Source: Planctomycetia bacterium (GTDB lineage Bacteria > Planctomycetota > Planctomycetia > Pirellulales > JACPPG01). Taken from it: 64,000 nucleotides of DNA. Position 1 is the first letter of the stretch. Each line of letters begins with the position of its first letter. The DNA is taken from assembly GCA_016191115.1 (NCBI GenBank), contig JACPPG010000013.1:79186-143185 (forward strand). Reading direction: 5' to 3'. The notes under the pieces are model-generated. The model had not been told where the DNA came from. It did no database searches and worked only from the letters and a program-made list of their open reading frames with translations. The position numbers and the translations under genes were made by a program. Shown one piece after another: positions 55,691-63,826 of this stretch.

Positions 55691-56974
55691 ATGGCCGTGC
55701 CGCAGACCGAATTGCCGCGATCGGCCGCGGCCGATCGCGCCGTCGCCGGGGCGACGCCCGGTCGAACCGTCCGCCCGGCCGTCCGCGCCGTCCTCGCCAA
55801 GCTAGCATTGGTCGCCGCCACGCTTGTATTGATCCTGGGCGTGGCCGAAGTCGCCACCCGCCTTTTCGCGAGCGTCACGCCTCCGCTGCTTCGCAACGAT
55901 CCGGCGGTGGGCACCACGTTCCTTCCGGGCTTCACCGGCACGATCTACGTGCCCGAATGCCGGCGGGATGTCGTCCTCCGCTTCAACCGGGACGGGCTGC
56001 GCGGCCCCGATGTTCCGTACGAGAAGCCCGCGGGCGTCCGCCGCGTGGCCGTGGTGGGCGATTCGATGATCGCCGCCATCGCCACCGATGAGGACGAAAC
56101 GCTCGTGCGCAGGCTCGAACAATTGCTCAATGAGTCCGAGCCCAACGCGCGGTGGGAAGTGCTGAACTTCGGCATCTCCGGCTCGAGTACCGGCCAGGAG
56201 CTCGCGCTGTATCGCGAACGTGTGCGACGATACAAACCGGACGTGGTAATTTGCGCGTTTTGCGTGTGGAACGATCTGGCTGACAACTGCCGCCGGCTCA
56301 CCAGCAGCCGCGCACGCATCTATTTCGACCTCGACGACGGCGGCGAATTGGCGCGGTTGCCTACGTCGGCCGGCCGCGCGCGACTCACCGCCTGGCTCAA
56401 TCAGTACAGCCGCTTCTACGTCTGGCAGAAGTACACCACCCAGCGGGCGATCAACACCGTCCGCCGCCGCGCCACCGAGCTCGCGGCGCTGGGCGGGCTC
56501 GACCTGGGACTCGGCGGCGCGTCCGGGCAAGGCATCTTTCTAACCGAGCCCTCGGGCGACGTGGCCCATGCGTGGCGAATTACCGAGAAGCTCATCGAAA
56601 CGATGCACCGCGAGGTCCGCGCCGACGGCGCCGAATTCCTGCTGGCCGTGCTGCCCGGCGGTTTGCAGGTATGCGACGATTCGTGGCAAGAGGTAATTGC
56701 CACGGCGGCTGGCACAATGGACCAGCATTATCCGGACCGCAGGCTCACCGAGCTCTGCGGCCGGCTGGGCGCGCCGATCGTCGTCATGACCGACCGCTTT
56801 CGCGACGCGGCGCCGCACCATTCGATCGAACAGGAAGACGAGTGGCTGCACTACGAAGGGCTAGGGCACTTCAACGACCGCGGCAACGAGCTCGCGGCCG
56901 AAGCGCTCCGCGACGCCCTGGCGGGTCCCACGTCCCAGTTGGCCGAGCAGAAGGCCGACGCACCACGCCGGTAG
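55691..56974 (+). CDS. membrane-anchored SGNH-family hydrolase/acyltransferase
   Basis: 427 aa from the ATG at 55691. An N-terminal helix (LALVAATLVLILGVAEVATRL) anchors an SGNH domain: block I VAVVGDSM (residues 119-126), a glycine-bearing segment NFGISGSSTGQEL, the Asn-containing VVICAFCVWNDLADN, and the C-terminal D..H motif in YEGLGHFNDRGNEL. By pattern close to GDSL/AlgX-like enzymes that add or remove acyl groups on extracellular glycans; the substrate is unknown. Confidence 0.8.
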   Translation: MAVPQTELPRSAAADRAVAGATPGRTVRPAVRAVLAKLALVAATLVLILGVAEVATRLFASVTPPLLRNDPAVGTTFLPGFTGTIYVPECRRDVVLRFNRDGLRGPDVPYEKPAGVRRVAVVGDSMIAAIATDEDETLVRRLEQLLNESEPNARWEVLNFGISGSSTGQELALYRERVRRYKPDVVICAFCVWNDLADNCRRLTSSRARIYFDLDDGGELARLPTSAGRARLTAWLNQYSRFYVWQKYTTQRAINTVRRRATELAALGGLDLGLGGASGQGIFLTEPSGDVAHAWRITEKLIETMHREVRADGAEFLLAVLPGGLQVCDDSWQEVIATAAGTMDQHYPDRRLTELCGRLGAPIVVMTDRFRDAAPHHSIEQEDEWLHYEGLGHFNDRGNELAAEALRDALAGPTSQLAEQKADAPRR

Positions 56975-57011
56975 GCGCCGTCTTGGCGGCGCTCTCCGCC
57001 GCCGCGGGAAT

Positions 57012-57126
57012 GAATCCGCAGATTTCGCGGATGGCGCAGATTTGAAAACCATGGCCGTTTGCCAGGCGTCGCCTCTCCTGGCTGCCTTCCTTCCAATCCG
57101 CGAAATCTGCGCCATCTGCGGATCAC
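57012..57126. repeat. imperfect palindromic repeat, 'ATCCGCAGATT' family, copy 2
   Basis: Left arm GAATCCGCAGATTTCGCGG and right arm GCGCCATCTGCGGATCA. Arms conserved with the copy at 26417-26541, different centre. It lies just upstream of the amidohydrolase gene. Confidence 0.75.
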
Positions 57127-57191
57127 TCCCGCCGTCCGCGTCGACTACAATATGGCGATCGCGCGTCACAGCCTCCTGCCGATGCCCATCC

Positions 57192-58160
57192 ATGCTCGAT
57201 CGTCGCAAATTCTTGATTGTCTCCGGCTCCGCGGTGGTGGCTGCTTCGGCGCTTCGCCCGATGAGCCGCGCCGCCGAACCCCCGGCCGGTGACCGCCGCG
57301 CGCCGGTTGTCGATTCCCACATGCACGTGTGGGCCAACAACCCCACGAAGTTTCCCTTCGAGCATCCTTACCAGCCAGGTTTTCACGCGCCGGAGGTCGA
57401 GGGCACGCTCGAGATGCTGCTCGACGACATGGACAAAAACGGCGTTTCGCACGCCATCCTCGTGCAGGTCATCTTCCATGGCTGGGACAATCGCTATATC
57501 GCCCATTGCGTCCGCGCGTGTCCTGGCCGGCTGAAAGCGCAAGGGCTCATCGACCCGTTGAACCCGGCCGTGGCCGACAAGCTCGAATACTGGGTCGTCA
57601 AGGAAGGGCTGTCCGGCATGCGCTTCAGCCCGATCTACTACAAGGGCAAGGACGAGTGGCTGACCGCGGCGCCGGCCGCGCGCATGTGGAAGAAAGCCGC
57701 GGAGCTGGGGGCCGTGCTGAATTTCTTCATCGCCACCGAGCAACTGCCGAAGCTGGCGACCATGGTCCGGCAATTTCCGGAAGTGCCGGTCGTGATCGAT
57801 CACTTAAGCCAGATCGATCTCAAGGCCCCCGACCCGATGCCCGAGATGAAGAAGCTGCTGGCGATGGCGCAGTATCCCAACGTGTGGGTCAAAGTGTCCG
57901 AGTTGTCCTCCGTGTCCGCGTCGGGGACATACCCGTTCGCGGACGCGCTGCCGTGGGTGAAACGCGTGTACGACGCATTCGGTCCGGCGCGTCTGTTGTG
58001 GGGCACAGGCTATCCCGGCAAGGCGCGCGCACACTACAAGCGCCCGACGTTGGCCGCCGAGCTGACCCTGGTGCGCGAAAAGATTCCCTTTTTCACGCCC
58101 GACGATCAAAAGAAAATCCTGGGCGAAAACGCAGCGGCGCTGTGGAAGCTGACCGCGTGA
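57192..58160 (+). CDS. amidohydrolase (amidohydrolase_2-type), probable Tat substrate
   Basis: 322 aa from the ATG at 57192. The N-terminus DRRKFLIVSGSAVVAASAL is a likely Tat signal. A TIM-barrel metal hydrolase follows: VDSHMHVW (first metal-binding His pair), FSPIYYKGKDEW, VPVVIDHLSQ and LLWGTGYPG. This is the amidohydrolase_2 type found in lactonases and decarboxylases, so it probably acts on a carboxylic or lactone substrate in the periplasm. The exact substrate is unknown. Confidence 0.85.
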   Translation: MLDRRKFLIVSGSAVVAASALRPMSRAAEPPAGDRRAPVVDSHMHVWANNPTKFPFEHPYQPGFHAPEVEGTLEMLLDDMDKNGVSHAILVQVIFHGWDNRYIAHCVRACPGRLKAQGLIDPLNPAVADKLEYWVVKEGLSGMRFSPIYYKGKDEWLTAAPAARMWKKAAELGAVLNFFIATEQLPKLATMVRQFPEVPVVIDHLSQIDLKAPDPMPEMKKLLAMAQYPNVWVKVSELSSVSASGTYPFADALPWVKRVYDAFGPARLLWGTGYPGKARAHYKRPTLAAELTLVREKIPFFTPDDQKKILGENAAALWKLTA

Positions 58161-58380
58161 CGGGCGGCGCACGTGCGCGAGCGCCCCGCCGCGTGATGTC
58201 GAAGTCCGAAGCCAATCAATTCGAACGCTAGCGCGAACTCCCTTCCGCGCGTCGCGGCTAGCCGCAACGCAAACCTCTGCCCCATAATGCCTTGTTTCTT
58301 AGCGGCACCGCTTGGGGTAGACTGGCTCTGAAGCGGTTGCGCTCGACGCGGGTTCCACATTTTGCCACCGAGGAGCATCC

Positions 58381-59760
58381 ATGCATCGACGATCTCTCTC
58401 CGCGATCGCGTACCTGGCGACTGTGGCGCTTTTGGCAGTTGCGGCCGCGGCTCGCGCTGACGCGATCCCGCCGGGCGCGCTGGCCCGCGTCGACGAGATC
58501 GCACGCGAGGGCATCGACAAAAAGAAAGTGGCCTCATACGCCGTGGCGGTCGTGAAGGACGGCCGGCTGGTGGTCGCCCGCGGCTACGGCCGCTCGGACC
58601 TGGAGAACGACGTCCCGGCAACGGCCGAGACCGTGTACCGGCTGGGATCGATCACCAAGCAGTTCACTTCCATGGCCATCATGCAATTGGCCGAGCAGGG
58701 GAAGCTGTCCGTCGATGACGAGCTGACCAAATTCCTGCCCGACTACCCGACGCAGGGACACAAGGTCACTATCCATCATCTGCTCAATCACACTTCCGGC
58801 ATCAAAAGCTATACGAGCCTGCCAGGGTTTTTCCTCCGCGCGCGCAACGACCTGTCGCACAACGAACTGCTGGCCTTGTTCAAGGATGAACCGTTCGATT
58901 TCGAGCCGGGCGCGAAATGGCAGTACAACAACTCCGGCTTCTACCTGCTGGGCATGATCGTCGAGAAGGCCAGCGGCCAGAACTACGGGGATTACCTGGC
59001 CGAGCACATCTTCCAGCCTCTGGGGATGACCGCCACGCGCTACGGCCACACGCGCCCGCTCATCCCGCGTCGCGCCCAGGGCTATAAGCTCTCGCTGGGC
59101 GAGCTGGTCAATGACGATCCCCTGAGTATGACGGCGCCGGGCGCCGCCGGGGCGCTGGTGTCGAATGTGCTCGATCTGGTGAAATGGCATCAGGCCCTCG
59201 AAGCCGGCGCGCTCCTCTCGTCAGCCTCGTATGAGGCGATGTACCGCGCGACGGTGCTCGCCGACGGCAAGACACAAGCGTACGGCTACGGCTGGGGCCT
59301 CGGCGATCTCGAAGGCCGTCGCAAGATCAGCCACGGGGGTGGGATCAATGGCTTTTCCACGATGATCGCCCGCTACCCCGACGATCGCCTGGCGGTGATC
59401 GTCCTCTCGAACACGGCGGGCGCCCCGGCGGGCAACGTCGAGCGGGGTATCGCCAAAGCCATGCTCGGGATCGAGGAAAAGCCGGTCGCCGACGGCCAGG
59501 CCGACGAAAAGCTGCTCCAGGCGCTTGCCGGCACTTACCAGTTGATGGATACCAAGGTCGAGATCACGCTGGAGGATGGCAAGCTGTACGCCCAACCCAA
59601 CGGCCAACCGCGCGATCGGCTGAAGTATCAGTCCGACCAGACGTTTGTCTCCTCCACGAACGAGGAGATACGCATTCGGTTTCGCGTGAAGGACGGCAAG
59701 GCCGAGGGCTTCGACGTGCAGATGCAGGGACAAAACATGTCGGCCACGCGCGTCGACTGA
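58381..59760 (+). CDS. serine hydrolase, class C beta-lactamase/DD-peptidase family
   Basis: 459 aa; signal peptide (YLATVALLAVAAAARA). Active-site S90-I-T-K93 (GSITKQFTSMAIM), Y182-N-N (QYNNSGFYLLG) and HGGG near residue 318 (KISHGGGINGFST) make a complete catalytic set. The C-terminal ~100 residues are a beta domain typical of esterase-type members (TKVEITLEDGKLYAQPNGQP). Role: cell-wall peptide or ester hydrolysis; beta-lactamase activity is not implied. RBS GAGGAG before the ATG. Confidence 0.92.
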   Translation: MHRRSLSAIAYLATVALLAVAAAARADAIPPGALARVDEIAREGIDKKKVASYAVAVVKDGRLVVARGYGRSDLENDVPATAETVYRLGSITKQFTSMAIMQLAEQGKLSVDDELTKFLPDYPTQGHKVTIHHLLNHTSGIKSYTSLPGFFLRARNDLSHNELLALFKDEPFDFEPGAKWQYNNSGFYLLGMIVEKASGQNYGDYLAEHIFQPLGMTATRYGHTRPLIPRRAQGYKLSLGELVNDDPLSMTAPGAAGALVSNVLDLVKWHQALEAGALLSSASYEAMYRATVLADGKTQAYGYGWGLGDLEGRRKISHGGGINGFSTMIARYPDDRLAVIVLSNTAGAPAGNVERGIAKAMLGIEEKPVADGQADEKLLQALAGTYQLMDTKVEITLEDGKLYAQPNGQPRDRLKYQSDQTFVSSTNEEIRIRFRVKDGKAEGFDVQMQGQNMSATRVD

Positions 59761-59804
59761 TCGCCGACGAGGACGCGGGCATCGCTGCACCGTCGATTCG
59801 TTCC

Positions 59805-61181
59805 ATGGCATTGCGAACCATCGCGACTGACCTCCTCCGGCTGCTCGACGCGGCCATTGCGCCGGTCTACGTGCTGGACGAGGAGCGGCGGATCGTTTTC
59901 GTGAACGAGGCTTGCGCCGCCTGGGCTGGGTGTCCGGCAAGCGACCTGGTGGGCCAGGAGTGCCGATACCACTCGAACCCCGAAGAGGGCGCGAACGCGG
60001 CGATTGCCGCGGCGCTTTCGCCGCCGGCCGAGGCGTGGTTCGGCCGCCGCGTGTCGGCTGTCGTCGCGCTTGCGGACGCGTCGGGTGGCACGGTTGCGCG
60101 CCGCGTCGAGTTCGTCCCGCTGGCGGCCGGCGAGCTGGACACGGCCGGCGTGATCGCCTTCGCTGATGCCGTGCCGCGCGACGAACAGACCGAAAGCGAG
60201 GAGCCGGACGAGGAGCTTTCGGCCGATGAGCTGCACGGGAGATTGCGGCAGTGGCGGCGGCGGCTCGCCAGCCGTCACAGCATGGATCGGCTGCTGGGGG
60301 GCAGCGCTGCTATGAAGCTGGTACGCAGCCAGGTCGAGCTGGCCGCCACCAGCGCCGCGAGCGTCTCGATCATCGGGCCGCCGGGGAGCGGCCGCCAGCA
60401 CGTCGCGCGGGCCGTTCACTATGGCCGCGCCGGAGAGGCGGCGGGCAACCTTGTGCCGCTGGCCTGCCCGCTTCTGGGCGCGAGCATGCTCGAATCGACG
60501 CTGCGGGCGCTGGTGCGCGCTAGTGCCGGGGCTGAGACGGCGCGGCCCGCCACCTTGCTTCTGGGCGACGTTGACCAGTTGTCGGCGGAACTGCAATCGC
60601 AACTTGTGCGGCTGTTGCCGGTCGGCCGCGCGATTCGCGTTGTTTCAACGGCGCGCGAGCCGCTGGCGGCGCTGGCGGCGCGAGGCGCATTCGACGCGGA
60701 GCTGGCCATGGCGCTGGCGACCGTAGAAATTCGCCTGCCCGCGTTGGCCGAGCGGTTGGCGGACCTGCCGCTCTTGGCCCAGTTGTTCGTCGAAGAGCAG
60801 AATCGCGAGGGCGCCAAGCAGGTCTCGGGCCTGACGCCGGAGGCCTTGGACCGCCTGGCGGCCTACTCCTGGCCGTCGAACGTCGATGAGCTGGCCGAGG
60901 TGATCGCGGCGGCCCACGCGCAGGCCGAGGGTCCGCGGATCGTGCCCGCTGACCTGCCAGGCAAGATTCAAATAGCGATCGACGCCGCGGCCCGACCCCG
61001 CCGTGCCGACGAGACGATCGTGCTCGAGCAGTTTCTAGCAAGGATCGAGGAGGAATTGATCCGCCGCGCGCTGGCCCGCGCCAAGGGAAACAAGACCAAG
61101 GCCGCGCGGCTCTTGGGCATGACCCGCCCACGCCTGTACCGCCGGTTGGTGCAGCTTGGGCTGGAAGAAGCGGCCGAGTGA
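59805..61181 (+). CDS. PAS + degenerate AAA+ + Fis-HTH regulator (NtrC-like, probably non-ATPase)
   Basis: 458 aa. PAS domain at ~10-125 (VYVLDEERRIVFVNEACAAW). An NtrC-like AAA+ domain follows, but the Walker A is GPPGSGRQHV (no Lys-Ser/Thr), the usual GAFTGA region reads LGASMLESTLRAL, and Walker B is LLLGDVDQL (Glu missing). It therefore cannot be a normal sigma-54 activator. The C-terminal Fis-like HTH is intact (NKTKAARLLGMTRPRLYRRL). It may bind DNA without ATP hydrolysis, e.g. as a repressor or co-activator. It ends 11 bp before a REP-like hairpin. Confidence 0.85.
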   Translation: MALRTIATDLLRLLDAAIAPVYVLDEERRIVFVNEACAAWAGCPASDLVGQECRYHSNPEEGANAAIAAALSPPAEAWFGRRVSAVVALADASGGTVARRVEFVPLAAGELDTAGVIAFADAVPRDEQTESEEPDEELSADELHGRLRQWRRRLASRHSMDRLLGGSAAMKLVRSQVELAATSAASVSIIGPPGSGRQHVARAVHYGRAGEAAGNLVPLACPLLGASMLESTLRALVRASAGAETARPATLLLGDVDQLSAELQSQLVRLLPVGRAIRVVSTAREPLAALAARGAFDAELAMALATVEIRLPALAERLADLPLLAQLFVEEQNREGAKQVSGLTPEALDRLAAYSWPSNVDELAEVIAAAHAQAEGPRIVPADLPGKIQIAIDAAARPRRADETIVLEQFLARIEEELIRRALARAKGNKTKAARLLGMTRPRLYRRLVQLGLEEAAE

Positions 61182-61191
61182 CTTAGAGTCC

Positions 61192-61279
61192 ATCCGAGAA
61201 CCGTCGGGGACCGTCCCGATTTTGCGAGGTACCCTGAGCAAAATGGGACTGTCCCCCTCTCTTCGGACGGTTCTCGGAT
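61192..61279. repeat. REP-like hairpin with GGGAC-GTCCC core
   Basis: Outer arms ATCCGAGAACCGTC / GACGGTTCTCGGAT and inner arms GGGGACCGTCCCGATTTTGC / GCAAAATGGGACTGTCCCC give one 88-bp foldback with one 7-nt insertion on the right. The inner AAAATGGGACTG is shared with the MITE arms. Confidence 0.75.
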
Positions 61280-61468
61280 CGGCTCTCCAGGCATTCTGGC
61301 TGTCGGACGCGACTCCCGTCGCCGACCGAAACGACGCACTGATGAGCCCCGCGCCGCCGGCATCGGGAGAGGCCTCTTGCAATGAGGCAATCACTTGATG
61401 ACGTGTGCCGCGCGGTTGTCCGCCGGAGCGGGCCTACCTATTATGATGACGCGGAGGTTTGCAATCGA

Positions 61469-61963
61469 ATGTCTGCCGTGCGGTCGACGCTGATCGTTTT
61501 TGAGCGCTCGGGGAGTTGGGCCGTTGCGATCCGGCAGGCGCTTGCGCGACGCACGGCAGTGGCCGGTAATGCGGCGAAGCCAGAGTCCCAGGCGCCCCGC
61601 GCAATGGCGAGCCCGTCGTGCCGGCTGGTGGAGACGCGGACGGCGTCCGATTGCCGCGAGGCCCTGGCGCGGACGCCTGACTCGCTCGTGGCGATTGCCC
61701 TGGCGCCGGCGACGTGCGACGAGGCGCTGGCGTTATTGGCGGCGATCGGCGACGAGTGTCCGGCAGCCCGAGCCGTTGTGCTTGCCGACCGAAGGATGCG
61801 ATCGTACGAGTGGCTCGCCCGGGAGCTCGGCGCGGCGCACTTCGTCTGCTCGCCGCGCCGTGCGGCCGAGGTTGTCGCGATGCTCGAACGGCACGCGGCG
61901 AGCCCGCCGTCGCCGGCGCGGGGGACCGCCGAGCGGGTTTGGGATACGTTGCCTTGGAGCTAA
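61469..61963 (+). CDS. small response-regulator-like protein (degenerate receiver)
   Basis: 164 aa from the ATG at 61469 (GGAGG about 12 nt upstream). Hydrophobic strand/helix alternation resembles a receiver domain (STLIVFERSGSWAVAIRQAL; LVAIALAPATCDEALALLAA; CPAARAVVLADRRMRSYEWL), but there is no conserved phospho-acceptor Asp/Lys pattern. Ends 10 bp before the mrp start, so probably co-transcribed with it and with the upstream regulator. Function unknown. Confidence 0.6.
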   Translation: MSAVRSTLIVFERSGSWAVAIRQALARRTAVAGNAAKPESQAPRAMASPSCRLVETRTASDCREALARTPDSLVAIALAPATCDEALALLAAIGDECPAARAVVLADRRMRSYEWLARELGAAHFVCSPRRAAEVVAMLERHAASPPSPARGTAERVWDTLPWS

Positions 61964-61973
61964 GAGAGAGGCC

Positions 61974-63053
61974 ATGCCAGAGTCACCCACGGAAGCGGTC
62001 GTGTTAGCGGCGCTCGCCGATTTGCAAGATCCTGAGACGGGCCGCGGCGTCGTGGAAATGGGGCAGGTGCACGACGTGCGCGTAAGCGACGGGCGCGTCT
62101 CCCTCACTCTTGCCCTGACCACGTTCGCCGCGCCTTTGTGGAGCGAAACGCAGGCCCAATGCGCGGCCCTGCTCCGCCAGAAGCTGCCCGGCGCGCGGGA
62201 CGTGACCGTTAATCTGGCCGTGCACGAGCGTCCGCCCGAACGGATCGGCTCGATCGGCCTGGCGGCCAAGAGCGTGATCGCCGTCGGCTCCGGCAAGGGG
62301 GGTGTCGGCAAAAGCACCATCGCCGCGGCGCTGGCCTATGGGCTCAACCTTGTAGGCGCCAAGGTCGGCCTGATGGATGCCGACGTCTACGGCCCCAGCA
62401 TTCCTCACCTGATCGGCGTCAACCAACGGCCGGCCATCGAGAACCAGAAGATCCTGCCGATCGACATGGACGGCATGCAGGTCATGTCGATGGGCTTCCT
62501 GGTGGCGCCCGGCGAGGCGGTCGTGTGGCGCGGTCCGATGCTGCACGGCGCGATCACTCAATTCTTGCGCGACACGCTGTGGGGTGAGCTCGACTACCTG
62601 ATCATCGACATGCCGCCGGGCACGGGCGATATCGCGCTGACGCTATCGCAACTGCTGCCGTTGACCGGCGCGGTGGTGGTCTGTACGCCGCAGGACGTGG
62701 CGCTCTTGGACGCGGTCAAGGCCATCGCCATGTTCCGCAAGGTGAATATCCCCGTCTTGGGCATGGTCGAGAACATGAGCTACTTCATCTCGCCCGACAC
62801 CGGCAAGCGGTACGACATCTTCGGCTCGGGCGGCGCGCACAAGAAAGCCGTCGAGCTCGACATTCCGTTTCTGGGCGACGTGCCGATCAACATCCAGATC
62901 CGCGTTCGCGGAGACGAAGGGCGGATCGCCGGTAACTTCGAGGACGAAGCGACCGCCCCGTACCTAAAGGCCCTGTACTACAACCTGGTGAAGAACCTGG
63001 CCACCGCGCGTCGCGAGCAGCCGCCGCTGCCCAGTTTGTCCGTGCTGGGGTAG
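61974..63053 (+). CDS. mrp: Mrp/NBP35-family ATP-binding protein (Fe-S carrier-like)
   Basis: 359 aa from the ATG at 61974. The N-terminal MIP18/DUF59-type domain (ETGRGVVEMGQVHDVRVSDG) is followed by a deviant Walker A (GSGKGGVGKST, residues 105-115), DADVYGPSIPHLIG, LIIDMPPGTGDIALTLSQL and VCTPQDVALLDAVKA. The C-terminal Cys pair that usually holds the Fe-S cluster is missing: 'ENMSYFISPDTGKRYDIFGS' has Ser-Pro-Asp-Thr where CPxC is expected. Fe-S cluster transfer is therefore uncertain. Confidence 0.93.
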   Translation: MPESPTEAVVLAALADLQDPETGRGVVEMGQVHDVRVSDGRVSLTLALTTFAAPLWSETQAQCAALLRQKLPGARDVTVNLAVHERPPERIGSIGLAAKSVIAVGSGKGGVGKSTIAAALAYGLNLVGAKVGLMDADVYGPSIPHLIGVNQRPAIENQKILPIDMDGMQVMSMGFLVAPGEAVVWRGPMLHGAITQFLRDTLWGELDYLIIDMPPGTGDIALTLSQLLPLTGAVVVCTPQDVALLDAVKAIAMFRKVNIPVLGMVENMSYFISPDTGKRYDIFGSGGAHKKAVELDIPFLGDVPINIQIRVRGDEGRIAGNFEDEATAPYLKALYYNLVKNLATARREQPPLPSLSVLG

Positions 63054-63110
63054 GGGGAAGCGGACAGTGGTCGGTGGTCAATGGACAGTAACGCAGAATA
63101 AAAGCAGAAT

Positions 63111-63163
63111 AAAAGGGGACATTCTGGTTTTCTCGCTCGATAAAGCAGAATGTCCCCTTTTTT
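63111..63163 (+). terminator. hairpin terminator/REP-like foldback after mrp
   Basis: Perfect 16-bp arms AAAAGGGGACATTCTG and CAGAATGTCCCCTTTT, the right arm running into a T-run. It is a good terminator and also resembles the GGGAC repeat family at 61192. Confidence 0.8.
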
Positions 63164-63275
63164 GCTTCTGGTCTCTCCAATGGCAGGTATCAAGGCTTTC
63201 TCAAGTGAAGGGAACTCGCTTCCTCGCGCGCGGTCGTCGCGCTCTACAGCGCGCGGCGCAAAAGAGAGGAGACGC

Positions 63276-63653
63276 AATAGGATTGCTTAGCGATCTGCTG
63301 AAAGAGTACCCGGCGGTGGCGGTTGCCAAAGAACGCCTCTTGCTGATGGAGCACAAGAACGAAGCTCTTGAGGCAGAGCTTCAGTCGCTCAAGGACGAGA
63401 ACAAGCGATTGCTGGTTGAGAATGATTCGCTGCGGAAGGCCGCGACCACCGCAGAATATGTCGAGGTGCGCTGTTCAAGCGGAAGTCGGGCGGAGGCTTT
63501 GAGCCGGACGCCTACTGTCCCCACTGCAAGACGGTGCTCTGGGGAATGGAGACGATCTTTAAGCGGCGGTGCTCAAAATGCGAGTTTGTCGCGCCGTTCG
63601 ATGGACGAGAATTGCCACGGATTGTGGCCGCCTTGGTGGGCGGCGGCACGTAG
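63276..63653 (+). pseudogene. frameshifted coiled-coil zinc-ribbon gene
   Basis: In one frame, LLSDLLKEYPAVAVAKERLL and a coiled coil NEALEAELQSLKDENKRLLV run to about 63467. In another frame the sequence continues with FKRKSGGGFEPDAYCPHCKT, VLWGMETIFKRRCSKCEFVA and FDGRELPRIVAALVGGGT up to a stop at 63651-63653. Two CxxC knuckles make a zinc ribbon. A small indel between the halves (about 63467-63475) breaks the ORF. The exact start is uncertain. Confidence 0.65.
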
Positions 63654-63679
63654 CATGAAGGAAAGGGCGTGGACCACAA

Positions 63680-63826
63680 ATGATCTACAAAGGGACAACG
63701 TTCGCACTGTTGCTTCTGGCCAGCATCAGTGAGGCCGTCGGACAGGAACAGAGATATTTCCGAAAGTTGTGGATAGCCGGTTTTCAGGCGGCGGTTACTT
63801 GGAGCTTGATTCCATCAATGAATTGA
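63680..63826 (+). pseudogene. signal-peptide ORF disrupted by an IS256 insertion
   Basis: MIYKGTTFALLLLASISEAV GQEQ is a good Sec signal, but the frame then enters the terminal repeat of an IS256-family element and ends at 63826. The original downstream coding part is beyond the element or the window edge. It starts 27 bp after the zinc-ribbon gene. Confidence 0.55.
63741..63776 (-). repeat. terminal repeat of the IS256-family element
   Basis: Read on the minus strand, CTATCCACAACTTTCGGAAA begins a typical IS256-type terminal inverted repeat. The other end is outside the window. Confidence 0.55.
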
